Part shown: piece by piece, positions 19,623 through 30,024 of the stretch
How the letters are laid out: the number at the start of each line of letters is the position of its first letter
How positions within the stretch are numbered: position 1 is the stretch's first letter
DNA from: Thoreauomyces humboldtii
Lineage: Eukaryota; Chytridiomycota; Chytridiomycetes; Spizellomycetales; Powellomycetaceae
Assembly (NCBI GenBank): GCA_027596035.1
Contig: JADGJA010000073.1
Span: forward strand, 1 to 49,794
Reading direction: 5' to 3'
Length of the DNA: 49,794 nucleotides
Notes under the pieces: model-generated
What the model was told of the DNA's origin: nothing
The model's database searches: none
The model's input: the letters and a program-made list of their open reading frames with translations, nothing else
Made by a program: the position numbers and the translations under genes

Positions 19623-21308
19623 TCAAGGCACAACCACTTTCTGCTTCGCAACGATTGCTACGTTCTCTAGAGAGTACTTGCGATCCACGTAGTGTACTAG
19701 CTCCGCGTCGAACCCGCAACGACGGAGGTATGCTAATCGCCCGTGGTTGAGGAGCCGCTTGCATTGCAGTCCCAATGTTTCCCGCTCGGCGAAGGGCATG
19801 CCTGTCCAGTGTTCCTGCTGTCCCTCTGCTTCAATATCCTGTGCATTTAGACGATTGGTATCGTCTTTATCATCGTCTTTCCCGTCTTTGCCCTCAGACT
19901 TCTGCTCTTCGGTTCCCCGAGCAGCTGCTGACCCTGTCTCCGCCTCCTTCCGTTGTTCCCACGATCCACAAGTTCCCCAACTAGTCATAACACAAAGATA
20001 TTCGAACTCTTCCTTGTCGATGCTCAGCTCCTCCAGGTATGCCGGATCGCAAAACATATCGTAACTGCAGATGTGATGACAGCAAAGGGCTATCACAACC
20101 CCTTCAATCTTTGCGCTGCCGGCGTTGGCAGGGGCGTTCTTCTGGAAGTTGGCGATGCATCGAAGAGTCAGATCGGATGCCGAACCGCAGAGGTGTTTGG
20201 AAACGGCCACGATGCTCTGGTCCTTGATACGGGGAAACTTTGAAAGGTCAAGGTCCTTGATATCCAAAGACAGTCGATCCGTCCATGTCTCTGCACTGTG
20301 CTTCATGATCGCATCAAACTGTGCATGACACACGGTGAGTTATACATCTCTCACGACAAAAGAATTGGGCAAAGCTTCACCTTCTGGCGAAAGTTTCTTC
20401 GATCGATAAGGACATATTTCGATGGATCGCCTACGGCAACGAAGATCCATTTGGCCAACTCTCCCTTTCCCGCGCCTTCGTTGCAATAACATCAGAGTTT
20501 CAATGGAAAGCATTTTCGACTGTTCTTCCGAGCCGTTTGCCCGTCACTTTCGATCCTACCGAATTCCGCAAACACATATTGCTGTTTTAGCAAGCCGAGA
20601 CGCTCGATATGACCGAGGAGAGAGCTTTGCTGTACAGCGTGCTTTCCGTTCGCCGACTTCTCACTTTATGGAATGAAAGCAAGCTTAGTTCGCCAACACC
20701 TCGAGCGCAAAAGGAAAGCAATGAATCCCACATACAGTCTCTCTTGCATGGCCGGATGCGTCAGTACTTGCATCTCCAGGCGTCCCTCGTCTGGAAGATC
20801 CTTATGAAGCCTGCGAATCTTTTGCACGAGCTTCATGAAGTCCTCTCGCGGTGCCGCGAACATACGCTCACGCGCTGGCTTCTGCTCCTCCGCTGACGGG
20901 CCGTTACCGTCTGGTGCCTTCGGCCGTGCCACATTGCAGTTCAGAGAAAAGTGGGGTGGTATAGGTTGAGGCTTGTCATTGCACTTGAGTAAGTGTTTCG
21001 CCAAAGACCGGGCAGCCACATTGCTGGACAGGAATGTTAGCGATTTCCGGCTCCCAATGTAGCCTATGAAGAGGTACTTACTGCCCGGAATCATACGGAC
21101 AAGGAACCCTCTTCTCGCCCGGGGCTTCGAAGAACCCGGGCCGGGTTCTGTCCTCGAACTCCGCGTGTTGTCCGCAATACTGGTGAGTTGGGGCTATCCC
21201 CAAAGAACAATATTTGGCTTTCCGCTTGACCCAGAAATGGCATTGGTTCTCCCTCGCTGGAGGGATTGGTTCCTCTTCCTCAATCTCGGACCTTGAACGT
21301 TTCGGCAT
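19623..21308 (-). CDS. TRM13: tRNA 2'-O-methyltransferase Trm13
   Basis: This SAM-dependent enzyme methylates the ribose at position 4 of certain tRNAs. From the ATG at 21308 it reads MPKRSRSEIEEEEPIPPARE, a CCCH-type zinc motif (Cys23, Cys34, Cys45, His48, with THQYCGQH), then after an intron VPCPYDS and HLLKCN, a CHHC finger. These two fingers in this order are the Trm13 N-terminal architecture. A helical linker (LVQKIRRLHKDLPDEGRLEM) is followed by a methyltransferase region with YVFAEFGR, YVLIDRRNFRQK, SIVAVSKHLCGSASDLTLRC and GVVIALCCHHICSYDMF, where the KHLCG and CCHH motifs are specific to the family. A low-complexity Glu/Lys/Asp insert lies around 19850-19950. The stop at 19623 is 70 bp from the convergent RPT4 stop. 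Confidence 0.93.
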
Positions 21309-21510
21309 GCTCCTGAGACTCTGTTGGCGGACTTCGACGGTATGGGTGCGCCCGAATGTCAAATGCCCAAAAATGCCAGCACCACGACCAGTCAGAAAAA
21401 AGAGTGCAGCGGCCCTTCCCAGAGCTGTCCGCTCGCAACCGTCTGGCCAATCGCTTCTACGCAACCTTCAGCAACATGATTGCAAGCGATATTCTATTGA
21501 GCAAAGAGCG

Positions 21511-22371
21511 CTAGATCTTGACTGCCTGAAATAACATATAGACTCGATCCGGGGCTGCGTCCGCGAGCTTATTCCTCTCGCCGACCGTTCCGATCCTCGA
21601 CCCGGGAGACACAATCCGAATTACGATGTCCTTGAACCCCAAACCCGTCAAGAGCTTGCTCAGAGATTCGGGAGAATGTAAATATCTCGTCTCATCAGAC
21701 CCCTCAGTTCCAGGCGCGGTCCAAGGTCCTTCCACCTTCATTCCGCCGCACGATCCCAGGAACGTGCCACCCGACACGAGGGTATTTGCGGCGTTGGCCA
21801 GGAAGTGCTCGCCCTGAGCCTTGGAGAAGACGTGGAGGACCGCGGAAGCGATGGTGAACGTGAAGCGGTTCAAGTACGCGGCAAAATCGATGGTCGGTGG
21901 AGTCGTCGTAGGAGCGACCGCCCAGTCTCCGAAGACAGTGCGAACGTTCTTGATCCTTTCGGCATCGTCAAAGAGCTTGCATCCAAGGTCCCAGTAGCCA
22001 GAGTGCAGGTCACTGGCAACGATGCGCTCGGCCGGGACCCCATCCATGATGAGCTTTCGGACGTCGGTGCCGTAGCAGCATCCGAGCTCCAGAACTTGCC
22101 CTCCCTTCTTGCACTCCGAAACGATCGAAGAGTACAAGGGATGTTCCGAGACTCGCGGTTTAAGGAAGGAAAACGTTTGGATGCAGCGGTACACGTGGAA
22201 TTTTCCCACCGACTCCGTCCACACGGGCAGAAGAGCTTTCCTCAGGCTGTCGAGGTTGGGTTCGTTCTTGTAGGCTGAAAGGAAAGCGAGCGACTCATCG
22301 GGAATGTTTGCAACGTCAGAAGCTTGCGCGTCAGCAGCGAACGAATATGGTGTATGGTCGAGGCCTGACAT
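21511..22371 (-). CDS. Class I SAM-dependent methyltransferase, unknown substrate
   Basis: One intronless exon encodes 286 residues. Motif I is GQVLELGCCYGTDVRKLI, a variant with Cys-Cys-Tyr in place of the usual Gly-rich loop. The acidic end of strand beta2 is IVASDLHSGYWDLG, and motif post-I and IV lie at FTIASAVLHVFSKAQGEHFL. A GTFLGSCGG strand-loop and a C-terminal region follow, SLSKLLTGLGFKDIVIRI. The N-terminal 80 residues are helical and lack a signal peptide. It resembles fungal small-molecule methyltransferases but I cannot name the substrate. No biosynthetic neighbours are present, since TRM13 lies downstream and a transcription factor upstream on the other strand. Call confidence concerns the fold, not the role. 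Confidence 0.82.
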   Translation of the reverse strand: MSGLDHTPYSFAADAQASDVANIPDESLAFLSAYKNEPNLDSLRKALLPVWTESVGKFHVYRCIQTFSFLKPRVSEHPLYSSIVSECKKGGQVLELGCCYGTDVRKLIMDGVPAERIVASDLHSGYWDLGCKLFDDAERIKNVRTVFGDWAVAPTTTPPTIDFAAYLNRFTFTIASAVLHVFSKAQGEHFLANAANTLVSGGTFLGSCGGMKVEGPWTAPGTEGSDETRYLHSPESLSKLLTGLGFKDIVIRIVSPGSRIGTVGERNKLADAAPDRVYMLFQAVKI

Positions 22372-22648
22372 CGTTGTGACAATTGGCGATGCGGAAATGC
22401 GAGAGAAAGAATAGTGCCTCGTTATATGCGGCCATGTCCGACCGCCCGGAGTCAGGTCCGGTTATCCCCCCGGATTTCAACGACCGCCCGATGTACAGAC
22501 GCCGGATGTACACACAGCGCCGCACATGCTGTACAAGTGTTGCGAAACCGTCTTGACCCGACGCCTTGTGTTGGTTGCCACGAATGTTCTCTCGGAAAAG
22601 TATCGATAGAGGTTTCGGCCAGGTCTCGGCTGTCCCGGCGCTATCGAA

Positions 22649-22703
22649 AGCTTGCGAATGGCCGCTTGGTCTACAGCCTACGTATAGCTTGCGAATGGCC
22701 GCT
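22649..22703. repeat. 18-nt direct repeat pair
   Basis: AGCTTGCGAATGGCCGCT occurs at 22649-22666 and again at 22686-22703, identical in both copies and 37 nt apart. Between and beside them, CTACAGC (22671-22677) and GCTGTAG (22701-22707) form a short inverted pair. It lies in the upstream region of the C2H2 gene. Confidence 0.75.
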
Positions 22704-22771
22704 GTAGTCAGTTTTTTACCAGTACGACATTTTAAACACCCAAAGTAACTATATCGAAGGTTCAGCTCATC

Positions 22772-22779
22772 TATAAAAG
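22772..22779 (+). promoter_or_regulatory. Candidate TATA box, C2H2 gene
   Basis: The sequence TATAAAAG on the plus strand is a good TATA box. It lies about 790 bp upstream of the C2H2 start codon, so if used it implies a long leader with upstream ORFs or a leader intron. Confidence 0.4.
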
Positions 22780-23564
22780 TGCCGGGAACAGAAGTCTCTG
22801 AAGGTGCAAGTGTGCTGGCGGCACCTGGGCCAAATGCTTCAGCAGGCTCTTCGCCGTCGGGACACTCTCAAGCGCTTTGTCCCGTCGAGGTGCAGAAATT
22901 CATCCAATCGCCTCTGCTTTTGCCTCCCGCATAGCCTCTTCTCCGTTCGGACAGCGGCATCACCCTGTCGTGAAACCGGGGCCGCTGTCGACGACGACAA
23001 GGGCTTTACATAAAGCCGATATTCCAGATGGGCATACCCTTTGTTCTGGGCTGCTCCAATATAGTTTGCCCGCCATTTCATACCCTCTAGTTTGCGTACC
23101 TTTTGTACTACGCTGTTAAGTGCGGCTGCCCCTCTTGCACAGGGACAGTGCACCCCTGCACCGCAGGGACGGTTTTCGAATGCTCCGCCTCGCCCCTTTG
23201 CTTGCGCACTGCCTTGCTCCCTACCTTTAGCAGTCTATAACTTTGAAACCCCGCCAATGAGAAGCCTCGAGAAAGATTTGAAAAGATGCGAGAAAACCTC
23301 TTATGATGATGCCCTGGATGGACGAGGGGCAAAGGTCTTGTGAGCGTGGCTATTGCCAATTACCAAGGACCCGTCCTGTCATTGCAGTCCGAGACATATG
23401 AGTGTTCCGATGAACCCATACCTTTTGCGTTGACATCCGTCCCCAAATGCCGTACGAGTTTATAAGGACCTCTTCGGATGCATGTCCGTCCGGGCTGCCG
23501 ATGCGTTCGCCGTAAGCGTCATACACCTGTTGTTTGAACCGTGCACTGCAACGTTCTTTGTCCG

Positions 23565-24592
23565 ATGCGCCAACCCCCAAAAGTCCTTTCGGAAGAGCAA
23601 CCAACCGTCCCTCCCGTTCGGAAACGTGCCCGACCCCGCACGTCGAACGGGGAACGTCGTACCAGGAAGGAACCGAAGCATCGCACGCACACCTGCGAGA
23701 GCTGCAACCGATGTAGGTCCTGGCTCATGATCCTCTCATCGTCCCACCGCTGACCTCATTCCCTTCCGCACGGAAAACAGCCTTTTACCGCTCCGAGCAC
23801 CTCATACGCCATCTCCGCATCCATTCGGGAGAGAAACCTTACCATTGCGAGGTCTGCGGTCGACGGTTCGGTCGGAGCGACGAGCTGGCGAGACATGGGA
23901 AGGTCCACGTCAATGGCAGGAAGGCCAAACGTCAGCGAAGGTCAGCAACCACGATCGCAGCACCACGACAAGGAGGCGCCGATTCGGATCCATTCGATGA
24001 CGAGGATGAGAACGATGCGGACGATGTAGATGATGCTGCATCCGCCCTGGACTCACTTTTCGATTCTGCCTTCGAAGGGGAGACACACCTCGATGATCCT
24101 GTCGCTTCGTTGCTTGAATCTCCGCCTCCTTCGACTCTCCTGGTCTACAATGGATCTCTCACGTCTACTTGGGACGAACCTATCGATCATCAGCCGGCAG
24201 GCCTGTCTCCTCCGCTGGCGATAATTCCGGGATCGGCATTCGACTGGACGATCAGTACGGACGTCATCCCGGACCCGTCCCGTCTCTTTCTCCAAACCGA
24301 CGCTACATGCATTGATGCGAATTCGAACATGACCGTTCCCGACACATCATTTTGGACAAACCCGTCGCCGTCTCCGATCGACTTCGATTCCGATTTCTGG
24401 TCGGCCATGGGTTTACGATTCGACACCTCGGATCCGAGTCCGGCGGTCGAAAGCGAGGCGTATGCGTGGTCGGGAGCCCTCGTGTCTCCGGCGGTGTCGT
24501 CCGTCTCGTCCGAGACGGAGCTCTGTACATCGTGGCTGGCTTGGGACGTGGCGGCAGGATTGGAGACGACAGGAGGGTATCATCCGTTTTGA
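23565..24592 (+). CDS. C2H2 zinc-finger transcription factor, Mig1/CreA-like specificity
   Basis: This is a nuclear DNA-binding regulator. The start MRQPPKVLSEEQ (23565) opens a basic N-terminus (RKRARPRTS, RRTRKEPKHR). An intron from about 23712 to 23780 splits finger 1, which joins to CESCNRSFYRSEHLIRHLRI; the linker is HSGEKP and finger 2 is CEVCGRRFGRSDELARHGKVH. Two adjacent fingers with RSEHLIR and RSDELAR recognition helices predict binding to GCGGGG by the standard finger code, the core recognised by Mig1/CreA repressors; Msn2 and Adr1 fingers are related. The rest is acidic and Ser/Thr/Pro-rich (DDEDENDADDVDDAAS, then many SP and PSP), probably an activation or repression domain, ending GGYHPF. 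Mig1/CreA proteins usually have a CxxxxC spacing in finger 2, which is CxxC here, so orthology is not certain. Confidence 0.82.
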
Positions 24593-25056
24593 AACAAAAC
24601 AGCAAGTATTGAGCAGGGACTCCGAACGTTGTATGAAAACTCGCAGGGAAGATCGTCGATGGGAAAACAGTTTAATTGTACATAGTAATATTCACTAGTA
24701 GTCAATAAATACGCAGACTTTCGAATACTGACGTGTTAGGAACAAGCTTGTGTCTCTGTACATGCTATGAATTCAAGTACAAAAGGGAAAAGATAAAATA
24801 TGTACTGTGGCGTGGGGGAGTCAATGTAAAAAAAAAAGAAAGTAGGAGTAGAATGCGGGCGGCGAAAGCGGCGAGCTAAACAAAAAGGGAAATGCCTAAA
24901 GACGTGGGTGGCATACGCAAAAAGCAAGCCAAAGTGGCCGTGATTGGACAGGCTGTGCAGGCAACCAGACGGGGAATGGTGCTGTCGCGCTTCCACTCAC
25001 GGCGAAGGCAGCGAGGATGGCAAGGACGCCGTCGATGGTGTATACCGGCAAGAGGT
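24593..25056. other. Convergent 3' intergenic region
   Basis: This lies between the 3' ends of the C2H2 gene and the Whi5-like gene. AATAAA-like sequence (gtcaataaat, about 24701-24710) could be the polyadenylation signal of the C2H2 gene. An A-rich run is at 24829-24840. No gene is seen. Confidence 0.5.
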
Positions 25057-26054
25057 TCATCTTCGCGTTCCTTGCATCATCATCAAGAGCAGAGCACCTT
25101 GCTCGGCATCCGCATCCTCGCATGCGCCGCCTGCTGCTGCTCCACCGCCGAGACCTCGACTTGGACTCGATGCTCTTGACAAGATCGGGCTTGGGGCCGG
25201 AGAGGGAAAGTACGGGTGATGGTATTGGGTGGCCGCTCGCCGCTTACGATCTTTTTCGTCGTACACGCTGGGTAAGCCGAGACGCGCGAGAAACTCGTCG
25301 GTCTCGGCCCGTAACTTGCGGGTGAGAGAGTGAGCGAGCGCATTGGGATCGGACCTTTCGGATGGGGATCGAGGCGAGTTGGGTGCTGGTGACTCCTGCG
25401 ACGGTGACCTGCTCACGCCCATGAGACAGGAGGCGGCTGCGGCGACACTTGCATCCACACCAGGAGGTATGACTTGGAGAGGCACATCGTGGGAGGAGGA
25501 TATTGGGTCGAGCCGGGGCCGTTCCACGACAGGTGAGCTCACGGGGGAGCGCGCATATTCGTCCTTGATTTCTCGGAAGGTTTTGTCCGTCCACCCGTGT
25601 TGCACCTTGAAGCTGGCATACTCCAGGCGCTTGCGAAGCGCATTCGCAACTTTGGAGACCTCGGCTCGGCGCAAGACTCGGTTCACCCGACGAAGCTTTT
25701 CCTCTGCAGCGTGCTGACGGTTTGTCGCCACGCGCGCACGGAAAGCTTGGACGGTCGAGTGCTCATCGGCGACTCGGCGCTGGGAAGAGTTCTGATGTGG
25801 AGTCGGCGCGGGTGTCGACAAGCCCGTTGCTCCAAAGTCACTGCTTGGTGGTGTGTGCGGATGACCAACAGACTTGGTAGCCTAATGGAGGGACAACGAT
25901 CAAATGATGAGTTTATACAAATCAGTAATCGGTGCTACCTGCCATGTGTGGGCAACGCAAGCTTGGTTTCGAAGCGAGCTGCCCTTACCTGTCGCTGTGG
26001 CTTGCAGGCAGAATCCCGACTGAGTAGAGCGCTGGCGCCCTGTGGAGGCGACAT
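25057..26054 (-). CDS. Whi5/Nrm1-type G1/S repressor candidate
   Basis: The spliced protein has 296 residues. Exon 1 (26054-25989) gives MSPPQGASALLSRDSACKPQ; exon 2 starts at 25881 with ATKSVGHPHTPPSSDFGATG. Residues about 104-125 contain RKRLEYASFKVQHGWTDKTF, matching the GTB motif of Whi5/Nrm1/Rb-like fungal repressors (RL-x-YA-x-FKV-x-xGW), which bind the SBF/MBF complex and restrain G1/S transcription. Most of the rest is disordered and rich in SP/TP sites (TPPSSDF, RSPSQESPAPNSPRSPSERS, PSPAPSP), fitting control by cyclin-dependent kinase. A helical, Arg/Ala-rich segment precedes the motif. An alternative first exon MAYPKQ (26328) could splice to GASALLS. The motif is clear; Whi5 versus Nrm1 is not decided. 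Confidence 0.72.
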
Positions 26055-27289
26055 TCCTTCTGCGGTAGGACAATGATGTTGAATGAGGTCCACTGCTGCA
26101 TCAGTGTCGGACTAGCGAGAAGAACGGGCAAAGCAAAGTTGAACGGGTGAGTCCAGTGTTGGGCACGTGTGCGCGCGTCGTGTCCGAAGGGTTCACCCAG
26201 GTTGGCAGCAGGACTGACAGTAACCAGCTCGCCCCCGTGACCAACGGGTAAAGATGCGCTGTGGAGAAGCGAGCTCCAATGCAGATGAAGTGGAGGTTCC
26301 TAGGACATACCTGTTTCGGGTAGGCCATTGTGAGGTAGAGCAGGAGACAAGGGACGAGGCCGGGGCGGCTGATACCACGTCAGATAACGCGTTCGACGGG
26401 AGACGCCACAAGGAAAGCAAGGAGGCAAGGATGCCAGGGACGGTGGATGGCCGGGACGTAAGCTTGCTATACTTTGGGCGGGGGGGCGGTTGCAGTCCCC
26501 TACGACGGAAGTGAATGCGGATGGACGGAAAGAAGGGTGAGTGTGACGGGGGAGGGCAGAAGAATCGAAACCTGGACGTTTTCTGTTCTCTCGCTCGCCC
26601 CTCTCTGTCTGTGCCTCTCTCTCTCTGTGCTCTCTTCTCGCGCTCGATGCGCGTGTCGTGTTTCGCTTGCCTGCGAGATGCACGCGCTTCCAGTGTTTCT
26701 CGACAGCACAGTCTCCTTTTCTGTCACACACAGTGATACACACTCACTCTGCGAGAGCGAAAGAGATTGGACGGAGGAGATCTCCGCAGTGTCCGCACAT
26801 CGTCCAGAGAGCAGTCGAATCATGACTCACATTCAGTCAGGCTAACATGCACTCCGACTCTCACGCAATAATATAGCAACCAACAGACAACTCGCTGCTT
26901 CAAGGTGGGGGGGACCCATACTCATCTGGCAACTTTGAAGAGGTTCCAGGACTTGTGCTCTCGATAACTTGTCTTGGAACTGCGACAGATTCTCAGCATA
27001 GCATCCAGTTGCAGGGAAAAGGAAGAGCAAACAGTGTAGACATCAAGCTAAGATTAGTGTCTCGTCGAAGGCGGGAATTGCCCCGGCAATCCGTGACTAT
27101 ATGGTACATGCCTAGACCTTCGACTGGGATTCCAAACCTTGTGTCTTTCCAACCGCAGGGCACGCCACATCCCTCTTAACGTTTGACCGCTGATCCGTTT
27201 CCCCCGTGTCTTCATGTCTGATTCCTTGCCTACTCATACCTTCGCAACAAGGTCGCCTTTTGTTCGCCTTTTCAGTGCTCGTGGAAACC
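26055..27289. promoter_or_regulatory. Divergent promoter region, Whi5-like and MARK-like genes
   Basis: A 1.2-kb gap. The minus frame at 26328 (MAYPKQ followed by GTATGT) may be an alternative first exon of the Whi5-like gene. A pyrimidine tract with CT repeats covers 26577-26665, and a G-run is at 26478-26487. Open frames over the CT tract are low-complexity in all frames and have no family match. No RNA gene seen. Confidence 0.45.
26577..26665 (+). repeat. CT-rich low-complexity tract
   Basis: The plus strand is almost pure pyrimidine with repeated CTCTCT and CTGTGC units, including CTCTCTCTCTCTGTGCTCTC. Pyrimidine tracts of this kind are common in fungal promoters and leaders; it lies about 0.6 kb before the kinase start. 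Confidence 0.7.
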
Positions 27290-29868
27290 ATGGCCGAAGC
27301 CAAGCCTCGTCGTGCCAGCAGTCAGCAGCGAAGACCTTCGGAACTGCTCCAGCATTCCGCCCCTTCCGTGAAAGCGCCTCCACAGCAGATTGGGAACTAT
27401 GACTATGTGCGGTCGATAGGAGAGGGTTCCTTTGCGAAGGTCAAGATGGCGGTCCACCGCTTGACCGGGGAGAAGGTGTGGTTGGGACTGGTCACCAAAG
27501 GTGCAGGCTATCGATCGAATGCTCACTCGATGAGGTCCGGCAAACATCTCAGGTCGCCATCAAGATCATAGACAAGGACGCCCTTCCCGACACCTATTCC
27601 CTCACCCACTTGCACCGCGAAGCGCAGATAATGCGGATGCTCGACCATCCCAACATCGTGCAGCTCATCGAGGTCATGGAGACGAAGCGTGAGCTCCATC
27701 TGGTCTTGGAGTACGCTAGCGGCGGAGAGGTCCTCGATTACATCGTCGCGCACGAGCGTCTGAAGGAATCTGAGGCCAGAAAGTTTTTCTACGAGGTCGT
27801 CAGCGCATTGGTGAGCGCTGGACCCGGTCTACTCATACCACCGAAGTCTGACCGCGCTGGTTCCCCGACAGGATTATTGTCATCAGAGAAACATAGTCCA
27901 TCGAGACTTGAAGGCCGAGAACCTTCTCCTCGACGGCGACATGCACATCAAGATCTCTGGTATATCTTTTGCCAGCGGGAAGAGCACGTTGCTCGTGCTG
28001 CGTCTCACACGTCTTATCTTCCTGTAGACTTCGGTCTGTCCAATACTTTCGACCGCTCCAAGCAGCTCTCCACATGCTGCGGGTCTCCAGTATATTCGGC
28101 ACCTGAGCTCATAGAAGGTCGAAAGTACATCGGACCAGAAGTCGACATGTGGTCTCTAGGCGTCAATCTTTATGCTATGGTCGTCGGGGACCTGCCCTTT
28201 GTAGAAAAGGATCTGAAGAAGCTCTACGAAAAGATCCTTAGCGGCCGCTATTATGTCCCGAATTACGTCTCAGGAGGTAAACGTGGAGCCATTGTGTCGT
28301 TCTTTTCCTGTGCAGCTCACCACGATCCGTCTTCAGAATGCAGAGACCTGATTTCGAAGTTGCTCGTGCTGAATCCCGCGAAACGATATACTGCCGCTCA
28401 GGTGCTAGAGCACGGATGGATGAAGGAGTTGATCTCGACTCGGTCATTCGCTTGGGAGCACGCCCATGAGCAGTCCTCGGCAAACAAATCCGCTCACGGT
28501 TACATGCGGCCGCAGAATATTCCCGAGTTGGATACAGAAATTCTGCAGCAGATGACGACTTACAACTACGAGTCGAATGCCGCCAGGCAGGATATCTTGG
28601 GTGGAAAGTTCAATCAGGCCGCCGGAACGTATTACCTACTTGCTCTGAAGAAGCGAAAGGTGGCGATGGCAGCACGGAAACGAGCGAATGAACTTGGGCG
28701 CGAGGGTCCAGATGCAGCGGGATCGACAGCGGTACATGCTCAGAAGTCGGCGCGGGCGACTGATAATGTCACCAGTGACGAATTGGCGACCGTTCTGATC
28801 AAAGCCGAGCGGACGAGGGTCATCACCAGAATCAACCAAGAAGCGGGGCAGCTTCTGCCTTCTCCTCCAAAAATCAGAAAATCTCGACGGGACGGCCTCA
28901 GTGGAACTCAGGAGCACGAGGAGATCCCAGCGCTTGCAAGGCCACCATCACGCCCACGGCCACGAGGTGGGGCCGCTGCGGATGCGGCTTTGCCAGTGCC
29001 TCTCCGTACCTCGAAAGGATCTCGCTTGGGGATAGAAAGCCAGGACGAGACGCCCTATGTTGGACCTTCCAAGGAGTACATGGCGCGGGGGAGAAGGCAT
29101 AGCTTCTCACCTGGCGAGCTCATCCTTCCAGGCGCACCGCTCTCACGAAACCAGTCGAACCAAGGTCTAGACCCACGAGCACTCGGGTCCAAGCACTCCG
29201 AAGTCGGACGCTCTCGCAGCATCTCCCAAGAGGTACCTAAGCCTCCTGTTCGACACGCTTCCATCACCCTTCCTCCCATCTCCACAGCGCATGACAGCAC
29301 CCACATCGTCGCTGCCCAGCACAACGGCAACTCCAATCACATCGCAAGAGGATCCCGCGCCTCTATCACCAGCGTGGCGAACCTCCCAACTCACATCTCA
29401 AAGGACGCCTTGAGATCCGTCGAGACCGGACCACTTCTCAGTCCATCGCCACCTTTACAACCCATGCCTTCCAACACGACCCACCTCCGATCCCATCGAC
29501 CGCGGAGCAACACCATCCAAATCGACGAATCGCTCTACATGCCCTCCTCAGAGACGGGAAGGGAGGATCCGTCTCCGGATGATACCCAGCCTCGCACCAT
29601 CCGATTCGCCTTCAACTGCACCACCACGAGCGACATGCCGTACGCTACCGTCTTCAGTCGTCTGATCGAGACGCTCGCGACGGCCGGCGTAAGCTACGTG
29701 GTCGAGGGGTTCCTCTGCGAATGCGAACTCGGGGATATACGGTTCGAGGCGGAGATATGCAAGCTGCCGAGACTGCTGATGTATGGCATACGACTGAAAC
29801 GGATCAGCGGGGACATGTGGGAGTACAAGCGGATATGTCAGACCATCACGGAATCACTTGATATTTGA
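27290..29868 (+). CDS. MARK/PAR-1 (Kin1)-type Ser/Thr kinase with KA1 domain
   Basis: A polarity- and growth-type kinase. Five exons join exactly: 27290-27475, 27553-27810, 27872-27959, 28028-28276 and 28337-29868, giving 770 residues. The kinase domain runs from [10 protein letters not shown] (residues 43-52) with ATP lysine Lys66 in VAIKII, to [14 protein letters not shown] (catalytic loop), KISDFGLSN (DFG split by intron 3) and [24 protein letters not shown] and the C-terminal KA1 domain ([20 protein letters not shown] to the stop) place it with MARK/Kin1 rather than Snf1. After the kinase domain comes a UBA-like segment ([20 protein letters not shown]), then a long disordered Ser/Pro/Arg-rich region. 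KA1 binds acidic phospholipids in the family, so cortical membrane location is likely. SLGVNLYAM has Asn where Ile or Val is usual. Confidence 0.93.
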
Positions 29869-30024
29869 AATCTTATAGGGCTCGTGGTATATCTTAGATT
29901 CACGGACATTATTATAAATGTAACTGGTGTCGAGAGGAGTTACAAAAACGTGTGGGTTTGAGGAAGGATCTACATGCAGTGAGAAAACAGAGGATTGGCG
30001 CAAAAGCTTTCTTGTCTAGAATGA

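Larger units (their letters stand above)
22372..23564. promoter_or_regulatory. Long 5' region of the C2H2 gene
   Basis: This 1.2-kb gap separates the divergent methyltransferase and zinc-finger genes. A plus-strand TATAAAAG lies at 22772-22779, about 790 bp before the zinc-finger start, with several short upstream ATG ORFs between, for example from 22834. A CCCCGC core lies at 23249-23254, close to a CCAAT at 23254-23258. An 18-nt direct repeat occurs at 22649-22666 and 22686-22703. No larger gene is supported. Confidence 0.5.

Noticed and set aside
19623..20333. TRM13 as a short single-exon gene of 236 codons
   Set aside because: Only the C-terminal half; the zinc fingers and linker in upstream exons to 21308 belong to the same protein.
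24053..24605. Minus-strand ORFs antisense to the C2H2 factor
   Set aside because: Arg/Pro-rich shadow frames of the acidic C-terminal region on the sense strand.
26474..26845. Open frames on both strands across the CT-rich region
   Set aside because: They are low-complexity, cysteine- or serine-rich readings of a pyrimidine tract and have no motif or splice support.
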